DNA of 64,000 nt from Emydura subglobosa (taxonomy: Eukaryota; Chordata; Testudines; Chelidae). Location of the stretch: NCBI GenBank assembly GCA_007922225.1, contig ML679961.1, positions 4,231,295 through 4,295,294 on the forward strand, in the 5' to 3' direction. Shown piece after piece: positions 1-11,147 of the stretch. Made by a program: the position numbers and the translations under genes. Under the pieces are notes generated by a model that saw only the letters and a program-made list of their open reading frames with translations, searched no databases and was not told the origin of the DNA. Numbering within the stretch: position 1 is the first letter of the stretch; every line of letters begins with the position of its first letter.

Positions 1-180
1 TGTTGCTCTGGTAATGCCAGTCTGGGGCAATAAGGGTTCATAGTTCCTTCTTGCCAGCCTTGGAGATGGAGATGTAGCACCAGGGAGGGCTCATGCTTCA
101 TTGTGTTCTGCTTTATCCCTTCTTCTCTCCCTCTCCCTTTCTCTCCCACCCATGGCACACTCATTTCCTCTTTGTGTTCT

Positions 181-422
181 AAAAAGGGATTCAAAAAAGA
201 ACTAGATAAATTCATGGAGGATAGGTCCATCAATGGCTATGAGCCAGGATAGGCAGGATTGCTGTTTGCCAGAGGCTGGGAATGGCTGACGGGATGGATC
301 ACTTGATGATTCCCTGTTCTGTTTATTCCTTGTGAAGCCCCTGGCCTTGGCCACTGTCGGAAGACAGGATACTGAGCTAGATGGACCATTGGTCTGACAC
401 AGTAGGGCCGTTCTTATGTTCT
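181..422 (+). mobile_element. CR1 LINE 3' end (5'-truncated)
   Basis: Non-coding 3' end of a CR1 non-LTR retrotransposon. It starts with an A-rich stretch (aaaaagggattcaaaaaag) and ends in the subfamily signature GCTAGATGGACCATTGG followed by a TTCTTATGTTCT tail, the short terminal repeat typical of CR1. Only about 240 bp remain, as expected for 5' truncation during target-primed reverse transcription. The subfamily differs from the GGACCTCAGGAGGTCAT group elsewhere in this window. Confidence 0.85.
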
Positions 423-956
423 CTGGTTTAAAATCAGTGAAAACACAGAAGAGTGCATGTGAGATGGTGAGATTGTGAGTGGAGGAGAGGAGGCGATAAT
501 GAACTTGGATGGGGTCCCGCCAGATAAGGAGGGAAGTTGGGGAACTGATGAGGTAGATGGAGAGAGCATGAGGCTAGAGTGAGATGGGAAGAGAATATGA
601 GGGGGAGACATCACTCCAAGATTTTGAACTGGAGCTCAGTAAGCCATTGGTTCTGCATGCAGACTTCATTGCAATTCATTTCAGTGTCACGTCAGTAGTT
701 CATGGTAATGAAATGTTAATGTCGTGGCCACGGGACCATTGTATTTCACACGAAACCTAACCTGAGCTCTGAGAATGACATGCTCATATCATGCACCACT
801 TCTTGAGGTGCCTCTGATAACACACCTCATCTCTCTCTTCTGTAGCAATGAAACCTTGCTCAGGGACTATATCTTTGTGGATTAGGTGGCCTGCATCATT
901 TTCAGAAAGCTGTTGGCAACAGATTGTCCCTCTGTGCCTGCTGTGGGATGTAGGCA
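423..956. other. No recognisable feature
   Basis: I see no gene or repeat here. Short open frames on both strands lack family motifs and look like chance. Confidence 0.5.
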
Positions 957-1436
957 GGGCCAGATTTAGAGGCAGACAACTACCTGGGGTGCCGGGCTTG
1001 GAGGGTGCCGGGCTCGGGGTGCTGTTTTTGTTGTTAACGACAAAAGGGGAAATAGAATGTTTGAAGTAAAATGTGTCGTGTATTCAGGATTCATTTTTCC
1101 TGATCTCCTAGAATGTTCTGGACCTTTGTAGAATCTTGTGGAACCTTCCTGATTTTTGAGAACTACATTTTTTTGAACCTACTAGAATGTTGTCAACCAG
1201 GTCCTTGAAGCTAAGGCTCATGAAATCGTATCTTCTATCGATGATGGCTGATGAGAGATTGACATCGCTTGCAATTTTATCGCTTGAAAATGCCATTGGC
1301 CAGTCTTTGGATCTCTCCAATGCTGTGATTCGGTTCATGAGGGCAAAAGTGAGAAAAATGACCTTTTGAACTAAAGGATGAGGGTAACATTCTAAGGTCG
1401 TCACCTACCGTGATGCTATTTAATCCTGGTCCGCCC
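957..1436 (+). mobile_element. hAT DNA transposon deletion derivative
   Basis: The left end CAGGGCCAGATTTAGAGG and the reverse complement of the right end (GGACCAGGATTAAAT) match as degenerate terminal inverted repeats of hAT type. A piece of transposase C-terminus lies between them (separate entry). Flanks gatgtagg and cattgtgg are similar but not identical, so the 8-bp target duplication is only suggestive. The 480-bp length means most of the transposase is gone. It could instead be two adjacent hAT relics. Confidence 0.55.
1185..1372 (+). pseudogene. hAT transposase C-terminal dimerisation segment (relic)
   Basis: An open stretch of about 60 codons reads ...KLRLMKSYLLSMMADERLTS... then LAILSLENAI and a basic end. 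This is the pattern of the hAT C-terminal dimerisation domain, where a conserved S-x-LKLIK-x-YL block is followed by an ERL-x-x-LA-x-LSIE block. No BED zinc finger or RNase H-like catalytic core is present, so the piece cannot catalyse transposition. It lies between the two degenerate hAT ends. Domesticated hAT-C proteins exist, but nothing here (no splice sites, no upstream exon seen) argues for domestication. Confidence 0.65.
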
Positions 1437-2569
1437 ATTGTGGTGCACAGTTCAATGTCTTGATAGTATATTTCAGTTATTCTTAAAATTAAAAAGTCTC
1501 TATGAACTGAGAGGAAATGATTTTTTTATTTTTTTATGTATGGCATGAATAAATACAAATTTACAGATCCTAGTATGCAAATTTATCATTTTATATGACA
1601 GGGATAAATCATGAATGCCAATTGTGCATCAAAGTTGTGAAATGGGCTACAAATGCAATAAAAATAAGGTATTCAAAAGTTAACAAATGGAGGGAGAGGC
1701 ACCATTTGGTTTAGGGCTGGCCCTAGACATAGGGATCTGTAGAAAACCCAATAGTAATGCAGTAAAGAAGGAATCCTATTTATCTCACATGATGGAACAC
1801 CATTTTTGTGCATTTTTTCATCTTTGGCTTCTTCTCTACCATAAATAGAAAGTGAAACAGACAACCACTTTATTAGCCTTTTCTGTATATTAGGGCCATC
1901 ATAATGGGTGGGTAGGTCTTTACTCGGCAAACTCCTACTGGAATCATTGGGAATCTTCCTGAATAAGACCTGATTAAGGACCACAGCATTCAGCGAAATA
2001 ATTACTTGTTAAGAGATTTGCATCTGCAAAGTGTTTTACAGCAAACATCAACTAATTAATCCATCATCTCTCATTTCCATGTGTTGATCATGTCAACTGA
2101 AAGTCTTTCAATAGAGAGATTAGTCCAAGTCATAGAGGACAGATCCAGGACTATTTTGAACCCCCCAACAGTGTTTAGAGGTACTTAGAACCAGGGTTTT
2201 GGTGTGTGCCCTTGAAGGAAAGCCAGGCAAAGAGTTCATTATGGGATAGAATTTAATCACCATGCTGGGCTGTTTGTATCTCGATCCCCATGTCTCCTCC
2301 AAAGTCTTCTAGTACAGATGCAAGGCCTATCAGTGAGTGAAGCAGCAGCCGTGTTGGCTAGTTGTCCTTTGTAACCTCATTAGCTCTTAGTAGGACTGCT
2401 TCTACTAAAGAAAATAAACTCAGTTTGAGTGGTCTAGTTCATTAAAAAAGTTTGTATTCTTCTCAATTTTAGAATCTCATTAGAAACCATTTTAAAAACA
2501 AAGAGATTAATCAAGGCTCTGATGGTTACATGGTCACCGCTGTGGTGGGGGCCTGAATTATGATTGGTG
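1437..2569. other. No recognisable feature
   Basis: AT-rich DNA without a family motif I can support. An open frame on the minus strand at 1673-1984 (103 aa) has no recognisable domain and is probably chance. Confidence 0.5.
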
Positions 2570-2712
2570 GTTTGCCTCAATGAGGGAGAGAAAGAGAGAG
2601 AGAGATTACACGTGACTTGCTCATAGCCACACAGTGGCTTAGAGGACCAGCCAGAATTGAGAACTTTAGTGGTCCAGGCTGCTGTTCTGACATGTATCCC
2701 CTATCTCTGCTG
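2570..2712 (-). mobile_element. MIR-like CORE-SINE fragment preceded by GA repeat
   Basis: A short (GA)n run (about 2585-2605) precedes GTGACTTGCTCATAGCCACACAGTGG-like sequence. That is the reverse complement of the MIR body segment around the tRNA-unrelated core (normally GTGACTTGCCCAAGGTCACACAG). Only the middle of the SINE can be recognised. Confidence 0.5.
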
Positions 2713-4594
2713 CAGCAAGCGAAGGCATGTCATGCCTTTTATCCACAAGGAGTGGAGTCTGACTTTTCTGATTACAGCTTGACCACTGTGAGCCAGGATA
2801 TTTTTCTTTTACTCTTTTGGCTGGATTGAGCTGTAGGATGTACAGGTGCGAGAATTAACTGTTTGCCGATGGAGAAATGTACTTGAAGTTCAATTCTGAA
2901 GTTGATGGTTGAAATTCAAATACATTCTCAAGGCAGAAAATGATCAAATCAATTCTTTACTGCTCCTTCATAATATCAGCACCTTAAAGACAGTGATGCT
3001 GTGGTTCAGTTAAGTTCTACCTCTACTAACAAACAAGGAGACAATGCTGTAATTGAGATCAGTTTTAAATAAACATGAAGATAGGGGAACTTAAAACAGC
3101 CTTAGAAAGTAACTGATTTACCATTCTAAATAGCCTGGAGGAAGCTAGCAGATAATGCTAGTAAATGTTTCATGGGAAGGGATAATTTGTTTTCAGCCAG
3201 ACTAGAATCATTATCAATGTACATATCTGGTTTGATTTGCTCTAAGCACTATTTGTATTGATAAAAAGTCTATTGGTTACTTGTCTGGCTGTGTAAATTC
3301 ATTCAGGTACATTCATAGAAGTTGGTCCAATCAAAGATATTACTTCACTCACCTCATCTCTCTAATAGAATGGACAGGGCCACAACAACTCTAAATTAAT
3401 CCAGGCTGTTGAAAGGATCAAGTTATTTTGGCAATTAGATTTAAATTTCTACTAATTAAAGTTTAGGGGTCACGTCTGGGTCAGAAGGGAATCAGTGCAA
3501 TCCAAAAGGCCCTTTGAATGGACTGCACTGTGCGTGACTTTATAAATCATTTGTTCCCCATTTGGAGATTGTGTAAAAGACACTGTATTACAATCCAATC
3601 CAGTTTCCACCAGCCGCCTTAGGAATCTCCCCATTGATTGTAGTGGGAGTAGTATCTGATTCACAGATAGGAACCAGGTAGGAACTATTGGACTAGACTA
3701 TACAATATGCTTTTTTTCGTACTAACAATGAGATGAAATACTCCGTGAGGTTCAGAAACCCAATTCTGTTAGCATCTGGTCAACAGAATGTTTCAGTCCT
3801 TTCTGAAAACGACTTTCAGAAGTATTAGTTCTCACCAGGATTACAGCCACCAAATGTCCTCTCCAATCTCAAACCTGAGGTGGGTGCGCTGTAGAATGGT
3901 AGCCTGCCTTGACACATCATCCGTCAAGAACTGAAAGCAAAGCACACCTGAGGCGCTTGACTAGCATCAAGTGGGATGTTCAAAGCACTCTAAAATGCAA
4001 ATGAATTCTCCAGTCCTGAGACCTGGAATAAGATGTGAAGACAAAGGTCCAACATACTGCCCCAAAGGGTCATTCACAAGGATTACACAGCGAGGGTCAA
4101 AATGCTGCTTTTAAATGCACCAGAGACACTCTGGCCAAGCAGACAACTGAGAGGTGAAGAAGAGAATCCTCAATGTCCTCTTGAGGGTGATGTTAGGAAT
4201 TTCTCTCAGCTGTAGTGATGAGATGGGCTGTGCACCCATACTACAGAGAGATTCCCTAAACCTTACACTTAGACATGATCCTTCACTACCTCATCCCTTG
4301 TGTACGTAGATGAAACCCATTGTTCTGTCCTGGAAGAAAACCTCATCAAGAAAAAGGTCACCAATGGGAGGAAATCACCCTTTCTAGACAACTGTGATGC
4401 AAAGGACCTGTCACCAAATGCTCAGCAGAAAATTCTCCTGTCAGAGCTAGACTTCCTGCTGGTGTATCTGTGTGCCCTATTCTCAAGACAGAAGCTGAGA
4501 GTCCAGGCAGCAGCCATAAGGTGCATCCAGGGCCAGCACTGGCCCCAAGAATCAATAGCTGGATCTAGCTCTGTGACATCTTCCCGAGCTCAGT
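2713..4594. other. No recognisable feature
   Basis: About 1.9 kb, mostly AT-rich and apparently unique. The longest frame here (4300-4599, 99 aa) shows no domain, signal peptide or repeat. Confidence 0.5.
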
Positions 4595-5300
4595 GCTAGA
4601 GACACTCTAACCCGTTGTGTTCTATTTTTAAGGGGGGCTGAGATGGGGCTCCTACTCCACACTGGCCAGGAAAGGATTAAGAGGGCCCTTGGGGAGGGCT
4701 GTGCGAAAGGTAGCCAATAGGAGGGGCCTACGTAGCAGCCAATCAGGGCCCAGGAGGCCGATATAAAAGGGAGCTGCAGAGCAGAGCATGGGCAGTGACT
4801 CCCAGGAGCTTGAAGAGGGAAGAGTATCAGCACCCTGGACAGGGCAGTGGCTGGCTGCTGGGACTCAGTAGAGCCTGAAGCAAGGTTGGGGAAGGTACTG
4901 GGGCTACAGGGAAGGAGCCCTGGGAAATCCACCGAGGAGTTGGGGGAGACGCAGCAAAAGGCTGCCCCACACAGGATCCCTGGACCGGGACCCAGAGCAG
5001 TGAGTGGGCCTGGGTCCCTCCCGTCCTTCCCCAGATTGCCATAGGAGCAGTGGCAGGACTGTGGTGTCCATGAAGGGAAGTGGTGAGAATGGACTGCAGA
5101 ATCCCCTGGAAGGGGGGAACACGGATTGGGACCCAGCCAGAGGGTCAAGTCACAAGAAGAAGGGTCCAGCAGGGACAGGCCAGAGGACGAGACACCACAG
5201 AGAGGGGCGTCTGCCTGGCTGAGAGCTCATTCCCCAGAGAGGCAGCAGGAGGCACCACAGTGGTGAGTCAAACCGTGCTACGGGGGCCGTCGCTGTAATC
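4595..5300 (+). repeat. GC-rich repeat-derived segment, possibly an LTR or LTR-like element
   Basis: A GC-rich block of about 700 bp in AT-rich surroundings. The left part (4660-4800) has the layout of a pol II promoter (separate entry). The right part is purine-rich with many GGACAGG, CAGAGG and GGGACC words. From general knowledge of turtle genomes this resembles a dispersed family, but I see no paired LTR or TG...CA boundary here. Overlapping open frames of 60-200 aa on both strands reflect low stop-codon density in GC-rich DNA. Confidence 0.45.
4714..4770 (+). promoter_or_regulatory. Promoter-like cluster: two CCAAT boxes and a TATA box
   Basis: AGCCAATAGG (CCAAT at 4714-4718) and AGCCAATCAGG (CCAAT at 4739-4743) sit 25 bp apart in the same orientation. 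GATATAAAAGG follows (TATAAAA at about 4762-4768). The order and spacing match NF-Y sites upstream of a TATA-driven start near 4790-4800. It may be the promoter of a repeat, not of a host gene. No exon follows that I can recognise. Confidence 0.55.
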
Positions 5301-6849
5301 TCTCAGTGTACGTACAATTCATTAAAATAGAGGCAATAACCAGGGAAGGCCAAGAATGGATGGATTTGCTCCCACAATTCAGCCGTGAGCATAATCAAAG
5401 AAACCTACAGCATCCATTTGAAAAATTATACATCTGTTCCATGGCCCCTGGCTATACACAGCCTGAATCGGTGGCAAATCAGGGCCAGGTCTTGGGGGGG
5501 AAGTGTGGGGGAAGTGTGAGCACCCAAGTGAGACCCAAGAGTAGGCCAGCTTCCCACCAGATTTGAAGTGGAGGCACTGCTACTGGTGACAACAGCTTCA
5601 CAAAGTGCCTTGCAAAACCAGCCGGCAAACAAGTGACCAGTGCCCCCCCCCCAACATCTCTGGAGTACCAGGTTTCCTCCTGGGGCTTTGATTGCAGCAT
5701 GGTCCCCTGTGAGTGCACAAACCCCCACGCATGGGCACGCACTGACACAGCATTACCCAAGGTGCTTTTCAGGTCCTGACTCTGAGTCCCTTGAAGCCAT
5801 GGAAAGACGCACGTTAACGCCAGTGGGATCTTGAGTAGACCCCATTGACATAATCTAGGTTTTAAAGTTCTGGTAAGAAAGTCAGTCCTGCAGTACCCAT
5901 AAGACACAGAATGTTCCTCTGCTCCAAAGCGCTGTTTATTTGGAACAGGGAGAGAAGTTTTTCAGCGTGGTTCTGAGCTATTTAAAAAATCCTGGGTATT
6001 GTTTTCAAGCCCCTGTTGGTGAAATCTGGAATCACCCTAACGCCTCCCATGAGAGTTACAATTTAGGAAACTCCCCGAGCAGTAGGTTTGCCTGGAGCGG
6101 CCCTGCAAGGAGAAACAGAAGGAAAGGGGGTAGGTGGGGGTCTAAACAGGGGCTCAGATATGGTTAGAAAATGCTGTTGATGTGTCAGTGACTATTATCA
6201 TTCAGCAGGTTGGAGGAACTACCTGTTGACTGGTGGCACGGAGAACATGGCAGCAGTTGTTGACAACTGTAGGTCAGATTCCATCTGCCCTTATTCAGTG
6301 TGGCAGGTGGAGGACACAAGACATGAGGCTCATTGTTGACTTGCTGTAGAGTCGGGTAGGTTTGGTTTCACTTCCTGGGTGGAATTGAAAGTACTCGGTC
6401 TCTGTTCTTCATATACCCCATTATCGGCCCCTCTCTCTGTGTATGCAGCTATCTAAGGGTTGTGTATTGCTGCTACTCACTGCAGTATCTGAATGCCTTA
6501 TGTGTAAAAGAGGTTGGCAAATGCAAAATCCCTAGTGGACTTAATGGTGCGTCTGGTTCTTCTCCTTCCACAATCCAAGTTTGTACCAGGACAAGAGGGA
6601 TTGATTGAGAATTGGGGAGAGCACGTATGTGTCTAAAGGCAGCCTCGCAGATCAGCGTCAGGATGGTGTTCTCTGACTGATGAGCAGGATGTTGTTGGTT
6701 AATTACATCTGTGTACAATTAGCTTTTATTGCCAGCGTGAATGCCTTTTATAGCAGCAGCTGATTATCTGCAAAACCTGCATTAATCTAGGAACTGTATT
6801 ATAAAGCGCCTCTGGAAAACCACAATGAAGTGCTGCCTGAGAAGTACTA
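5301..6849. other. No recognisable feature
   Basis: Unassigned. A run of nine C at 5644-5652 and scattered short frames. No motif supports a gene. Confidence 0.45.
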
Positions 6850-7030
6850 AGAGAGTACAGGACAGGGACTCAGGAGATCTAGGTTCAAATCCTGGTTCTG
6901 CTGGTGACGACTGGTAAGTCACATCACCACTCTGGGCCTCGGTTTCCCCATCTGCAAAATGGGGATAATGATAGTGACCACCTTTGTAAAAACACTTTGA
7001 GATCTAGTGATGGAAAGTATTAGATAAGGG
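6850..7030 (+). mobile_element. MIR / CORE-SINE, nearly complete
   Basis: tRNA-derived SINE. The head contains a pol III B box GGTTCAAATCC (6882-6892). The body has GTAAGTCAC, then CTCGGTTTCCCCATCTGC and AAAATGGGGATAATGATA, which are diagnostic MIR words. It ends with ACACTTTGAGATCTAGTGATGG. It is non-coding and mobilised in trans by LINE machinery. It is one of the best preserved of its type in the window. Confidence 0.85.
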
Positions 7031-7184
7031 CTGGCTGCTTTCAGGGTGATCAACAATGGAATTGCTGGTAACTTTCTTCTTCAACAACGCAGTAGCTAGC
7101 CAGCTAATATTAAAACAGTTCTTAGCTTTGACTTTAAAAAAAAATGGTAACAAGCAATCAAATCCTGACTCAGTTTTTAAGCAC

Positions 7185-7500
7185 AAAGGAATGTATTGGT
7201 TCAGACCCAAGGTCCATCTAGTCTGCTATCCTGTCTCCAAGAGTGGCCAGCACCAAATGCGTCTGAGGAAGGCAACCTGTCCCCATGAAGGTCTCACCTC
7301 TATCCCTAACCCTTAAATCATGTTTCAGGGTTTAAACTGATCTCGATCTCCCTCCTAATAATCTTTTATGTTAACATGAACTATTATATCCCTGTATGTT
7401 CTTGTTAACTCGATAAACATCCAATCCTTCTTTTAATATTGCTGAATTCCAGGCCTCAACAACATCTTGTGGCAATGAGTTCCACCAGCTACACGCTGCA
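7185..7500 (-). mobile_element. CR1 LINE 3' end
   Basis: The minus strand of this segment carries the CR1 3' block. On the plus strand it reads GTTCAGACCCAAGGTCCATC then AGTCTGCTATCCTGTCTCC and AGAGTGGCCAGCACCAAATG, the reverse complement of the same family tail seen at 360-422. The upstream part (to about 7500) is more diverged. Confidence 0.75.
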
Positions 7501-7620
7501 AACAAGTATGAATGTGGCAACTTTTACTTGTTCAGTGGGAGATTTCACTGACCTCAGTGAGAATTTTGCCTTCTGACAGAGAAAAGACTGAGGCCCCCCT
7601 TCCGCTATCTTCATTCACTT

Positions 7621-8290
7621 AGGCTGTGTTTACACTGCGAGTTAGGGGTCCGATTGCCAGCTCCTGTTAGCTCAAGGAGAGCTAGCAGGAATGTACATAG
7701 CCGTGTTGCTGCAGCAGCATGAGCAGTGGAGTGACAGCACACCTCAGCCGTACTGCGTACTTACCCACGGGGTTCAGGTGGGTTTCGAATCATAGAAGAT
7801 TAGAGTCATCAGGGACCTCAGGAGGTTCATCTAGTCCAACCCCCTGCTCAAAGCAGGACCAACCCCAATTAAACCATCCCAGCCAGGGCTTTGTCAAGCC
7901 GCAGCTTAAAAACCTCCGAATACGGAGATTCCACCACCTCCCTAGGTAACCCATTCCAGTGCTTCACCACCCGCCTAGTGAAAAACTTTTTCCTAATGTC
8001 CAACCTAGACCTCCCCCACTGCAACTTGAGACCATTGCTCCTTGTTCTGTCATCTGCCACCACCGAGAACAGCCTAGCCCCATCCTCCCTGGAACCCCCT
8101 TTCAGGTAGTTAAAGGCTGCTATCAAATCCCCCCTCATTCTTCTCTTTTGCAGACTCTTTTGCAGGTTTGTACTTCTCACGGCTGCGGCCACTGCCCGTG
8201 CTACCGCAGCTACACAACTATTTCTACTCGTGCTAGTTCTCCTTGAGCCAGTGTAAGTACGTGTACGCGAGCTGGGAATCACACTCCTCA
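7621..8290. mobile_element. Palindromic MITE split by a CR1 insertion
   Basis: Left part 7621-7785 begins GGCTGTGTTTACACTGCGAG. Right part 8158-8290 ends near ACGCGAGCTGGGAATCACAC. The ends look like diverged inverted repeats (GCGAG / CTCGC near TACACTG) of a non-autonomous DNA element. The interruption is the CR1 copy at 7787-8157. The match between ends is imperfect, so this is a tentative reconstruction of one old element. Confidence 0.4.
7787..8157 (-). mobile_element. CR1 LINE 3' end (GGACCTCAGGAGGT subfamily)
   Basis: A 370-bp CR1 3' fragment. The plus strand starts at the element's 3' tail (aatcatagaagattag, then GGGACCTCAGGAGGTTCATC and CTGCTCAAAGCAGGACCAA). It then reads backwards through the ORF2 C-terminus. 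The minus-strand frame contains ...[16 protein letters not shown]..., the conserved end of CR1 ORF2, and [18 protein letters not shown]. The start at AGACT near 8157 marks 5' truncation. Confidence 0.92.
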
Positions 8291-8310
8291 GCCGTTGTGC
8301 AGATATTGCT

Positions 8311-8388
8311 TTGGAGTCTGATCCAAACTCCATTGAAAGCAAAGGAAGTCTTCCTACTGACTTCACTGGGCTTTGGATCAAGCTCCCA
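8311..8388. mobile_element. Short palindromic MITE
   Basis: TCTGATCCAAACTCCATTG on the left is the inverted partner of CACTGGGCTTTGGATCAAG on the right, with a spacer of about 40 bp. GGCCTGATCCAAAGCCCA-type palindromes are common non-autonomous DNA elements in sauropsids. No clear target duplication. Confidence 0.5.
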
Positions 8389-8589
8389 CTTCAGCAAACA
8401 GGACAGATTCCAGAGTCGGGCCACAAAAGTGAGTCGCGATATTTTGCCTGGGCCCAGGTTAGTCCGCTATTGCTCTAGCGCCCCCAAGCAAAGGTCCCAT
8501 TGTAGCAGGCATTGCACATACACCGAATAAGAAGCAGTCCATACTCTAAGGAATTTACGCTCTGAATAGGGACACAAACGAACTCTTAC

Positions 8590-8740
8590 TCTCCCTGTAT
8601 AGGGTCTGAGGCAGAGAGTAATTCCATGAGTTGCCCAAAGACACACAGGAAGTCCGTGGAAATGGCAGGAATTGAACTCAGAGCTGTGGACCAGTCGAGT
8701 GGTTTAACACAGGACCATCCTGCCTTTCTGTATGAACAAC
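8590..8740 (-). mobile_element. MIR-like CORE-SINE fragment
   Basis: The sequence TTGCCCAAAGACACACAGG, then TGGCAGGAATTGAACTCAGA, is the reverse complement of a MIR body with its B-box region. The B-box complement (TTGAAC) lies near 8671. Degraded but ordered as expected. Confidence 0.65.
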
Positions 8741-9939
8741 GGCAATAAAAACTCATGCTTGAGATTTTGAGAAACCCGCTCCCCTCCATCGCCCCATCTG
8801 GGCCTCTCACACAGACAGACTGATGAAAGACCACTGAGCTACGCCTTCCTACGGAGAGCTTAGTTTCCGATCGGCTTAGTCATTTGTTTAATTATTAGCA
8901 TGATTGTGAGTTTTTGAAAATGTGATAATGGCTTGGTTAGTTTAAAATGCATCAAATGTTCCTGGAGCTTGCTAACTGATGTTTGCAAAAATAATCATTA
9001 TGGCACATTACACTGAAGTGTTTGTTTTATAATAATTGTTGTGACCTTTTTCATCTGTATTTGATGAGATTTTTATGAATAATTAAAAGGCCCTTGAGGG
9101 GGAAAAAATTAGGCAGCAAACTAAGCTACAGGACAGTAAATGCAGATAATTCCCACCACCTTCCTTCATTTCAGATTCAGAATCCCAGGTTTTCCTGAAA
9201 ATATTTTCTTAAGTGGCTGAGCTGAGCTGATTATAGGCAGGGCTAGTGACACCGTCTACACTGATGGTTTGCAGACACATACCATTGTTAGACCCTGTTT
9301 TCAGTTGTTCTAACTTGGATAAACTTTAACCATTTGGGCTGAAATTGTCCATGCTGAGTGTCTACCTTAGGCTAAATTCTCCAACAGTTTCAGTCAAAAC
9401 CATTCAGCTGCTTCTCAGAATGAGGCTAGGAAAATGGCATTGTTTTGCCCTCATTAAAATCTTGTGGTCGCCTTTTCTTTGAAACAAATCTAGTGTCCCT
9501 GTGCTTTGGAGCATGAATGTAAAATTTGGTAGGGGGACCTTTGTCAGTGATGTGCATTTTGCCCTTGAAAACCCATCCAAATTTGGCCAAGCTATAAGCC
9601 TCATGCTCTGTGGAGATGTGCTAGAGTTCACCAGCTAAATCTGAGGATTCGATCTTCGCTGCACACGTTCCATCCCCTCACTGCTCCTAAGACTGCATGT
9701 GCTGTCCCCACAGATGAGCATGTCCAGCCCGGGGCTACAAGGTCTTAGAAGGAATTTTCCTGTCATGGCTGCTCCTAGCGGGTCTAGGATGGAGTGAGAG
9801 AAGGGAGCCTGCTCTGTGACCCCTACCCATCTTCTGGTATCCAAACAGCGTGGTGGAGGAATTGGTTGATTCGAATGCAAAGAGGACAAAAGTCAGACAA
9901 GTGGGAGAGAGAGGAATAGATTAGGACAAGGAGTCTGGA
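8741..9939. other. No recognisable feature
   Basis: Unassigned, AT-rich in 8880-9100. The minus-strand frames at 9404-9889 have no domain. Confidence 0.5.
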
Positions 9940-10330
9940 AACTGTGATTTGGAAATGGGGGGGACATTGGGACTGGCTGGGCAAGGAGACTGGGACTGGG
10001 AGTCACAAGGGACGGGGACCTGGAAATGATTGAGCAAGGAGACTGTACTGAGAGCTGCTGAAGGAAACCAAGGACTGGGAAGAAGTTGGCCGGGGTGGGG
10101 GGAAATGAGACTGGATCTCAGCTGGGACTGGGAACCGGTCGGGGAAAGAGACCGATCTGACAAGTATCTGGGATGCAGGGTGAGAACTGGGACTGGCTGG
10201 GCAAAGAGACTGGGACGGGGAGCCAGGGTGGAGGGGGAGAGTGAGATTGGGCGAGGCACCCGTGGAGGGACTAGGAGCCGATGGAGGGAGAGACGGCTGG
10301 GACAAGGGGTCAGGGGCATTCGGCCTGCTT
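9940..10330. repeat. G-rich degenerate tandem repeat (minisatellite-like)
   Basis: Repeated words GGGACTGG, GAGACTGGGACTGGGAG and GGCTGGGCAAAGAGACTGGG recur with irregular spacing of roughly 25-60 bp on the plus strand. There are many G3-4 runs on one strand. The complementary strand has a 210-codon frame rich in Pro, Ser and Leu (10553 to 9921). Its composition follows from the repeat and it shows no domain, so I do not call it a gene. The G-runs could form quadruplexes. Confidence 0.65.
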
Positions 10331-11147
10331 TGGATAGCTCCAGCAGAGCAAAACCAGCAAAAAGGCGTCTCAACAGCCACTTAGGGATTCTGCCCATATG
10401 TGGGAATCCCCACAATGAATACCCAGCTCTATGCTGGAACTGGTAGCATAGAGACAACATGAGGGATGTGCCTAGTGGCATGGTCCTGGCAGGAGTGCTA
10501 CTGCGCTTTGCCCTTCCCTGGCTGCTCAAACAGCCCCTGGAAGGCTGTTGCAAGCAGGCAGAAGTTAGAGCTGCCTTATGGTTGCTCTATCTTGTGACAA
10601 GTGCTGGCCCCAAGGCTGGGGGGTGATGTGAAAGTGGTATAGTACCATCTTTGCACCATTCACTTGGGAGGGTAATTTAGTCAGAGATGAGGATTAGAGC
10701 GTCAGTCTTTTAGTAATTGCACAAGCACAAAAGAGGACTTCACAGCAATGTCAACAGCAGCAGAGAGATGTCGTTAACAATGCCGTGATGGCGTAGTCAT
10801 GCTTCTGTAATCCCTTGGGACAAAGTGACTTGCTGAACAAGTGGGATTACCTGTTCCCTAGCTCTTTGGATTGCAGAGTCATCTCAGAAACCCTTTCACG
10901 GCTTTACCCAATTCGCAATGAACTCTGTGGATACTTTTCTTTGGTTTTAATGGCAGAGGGACCAGATCCTTGGGGTTTTTTTGTTTTTTGTATTCAGTTC
11001 AGAAAATGAAGCACATTTTAAAAGGATCCTGTCTGCAGGATCTGAAAGATCCGAATGCTGGAATCTTTCTAGGAACCCATAAACCTGCACCTGGATCACT
11101 ACAGAATCCTGAACAGAGATTTAAATAATAGTTTCAATGCATTAGAG
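10331..11147. other. No recognisable feature
   Basis: Unassigned. No gene or repeat family recognised. Confidence 0.5.

Noticed and set aside
4300..4599. A 99-codon plus-strand frame considered as an exon
   Set aside because: No splice-site context that I can defend, no domain, and overlaps an antisense frame of similar quality.
4552..5148. A 198-codon minus-strand frame plus several overlapping frames on both strands
   Set aside because: All fall in a GC-rich block where stops are rare. Several mutually overlapping frames cannot all be real and none has a motif.
7869..8381. A 170-codon minus-strand frame that could pass for a gene
   Set aside because: Its C-terminal part is the CR1 ORF2 end and its N-terminal part comes from the flanking repeat, so it is a chance fusion across an insertion boundary.
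9921..10553. A 210-codon minus-strand frame rich in Pro, Ser and Leu
   Set aside because: It lies opposite the G-rich tandem repeat and its composition follows from that. No domain, no codon bias and no exon signals.
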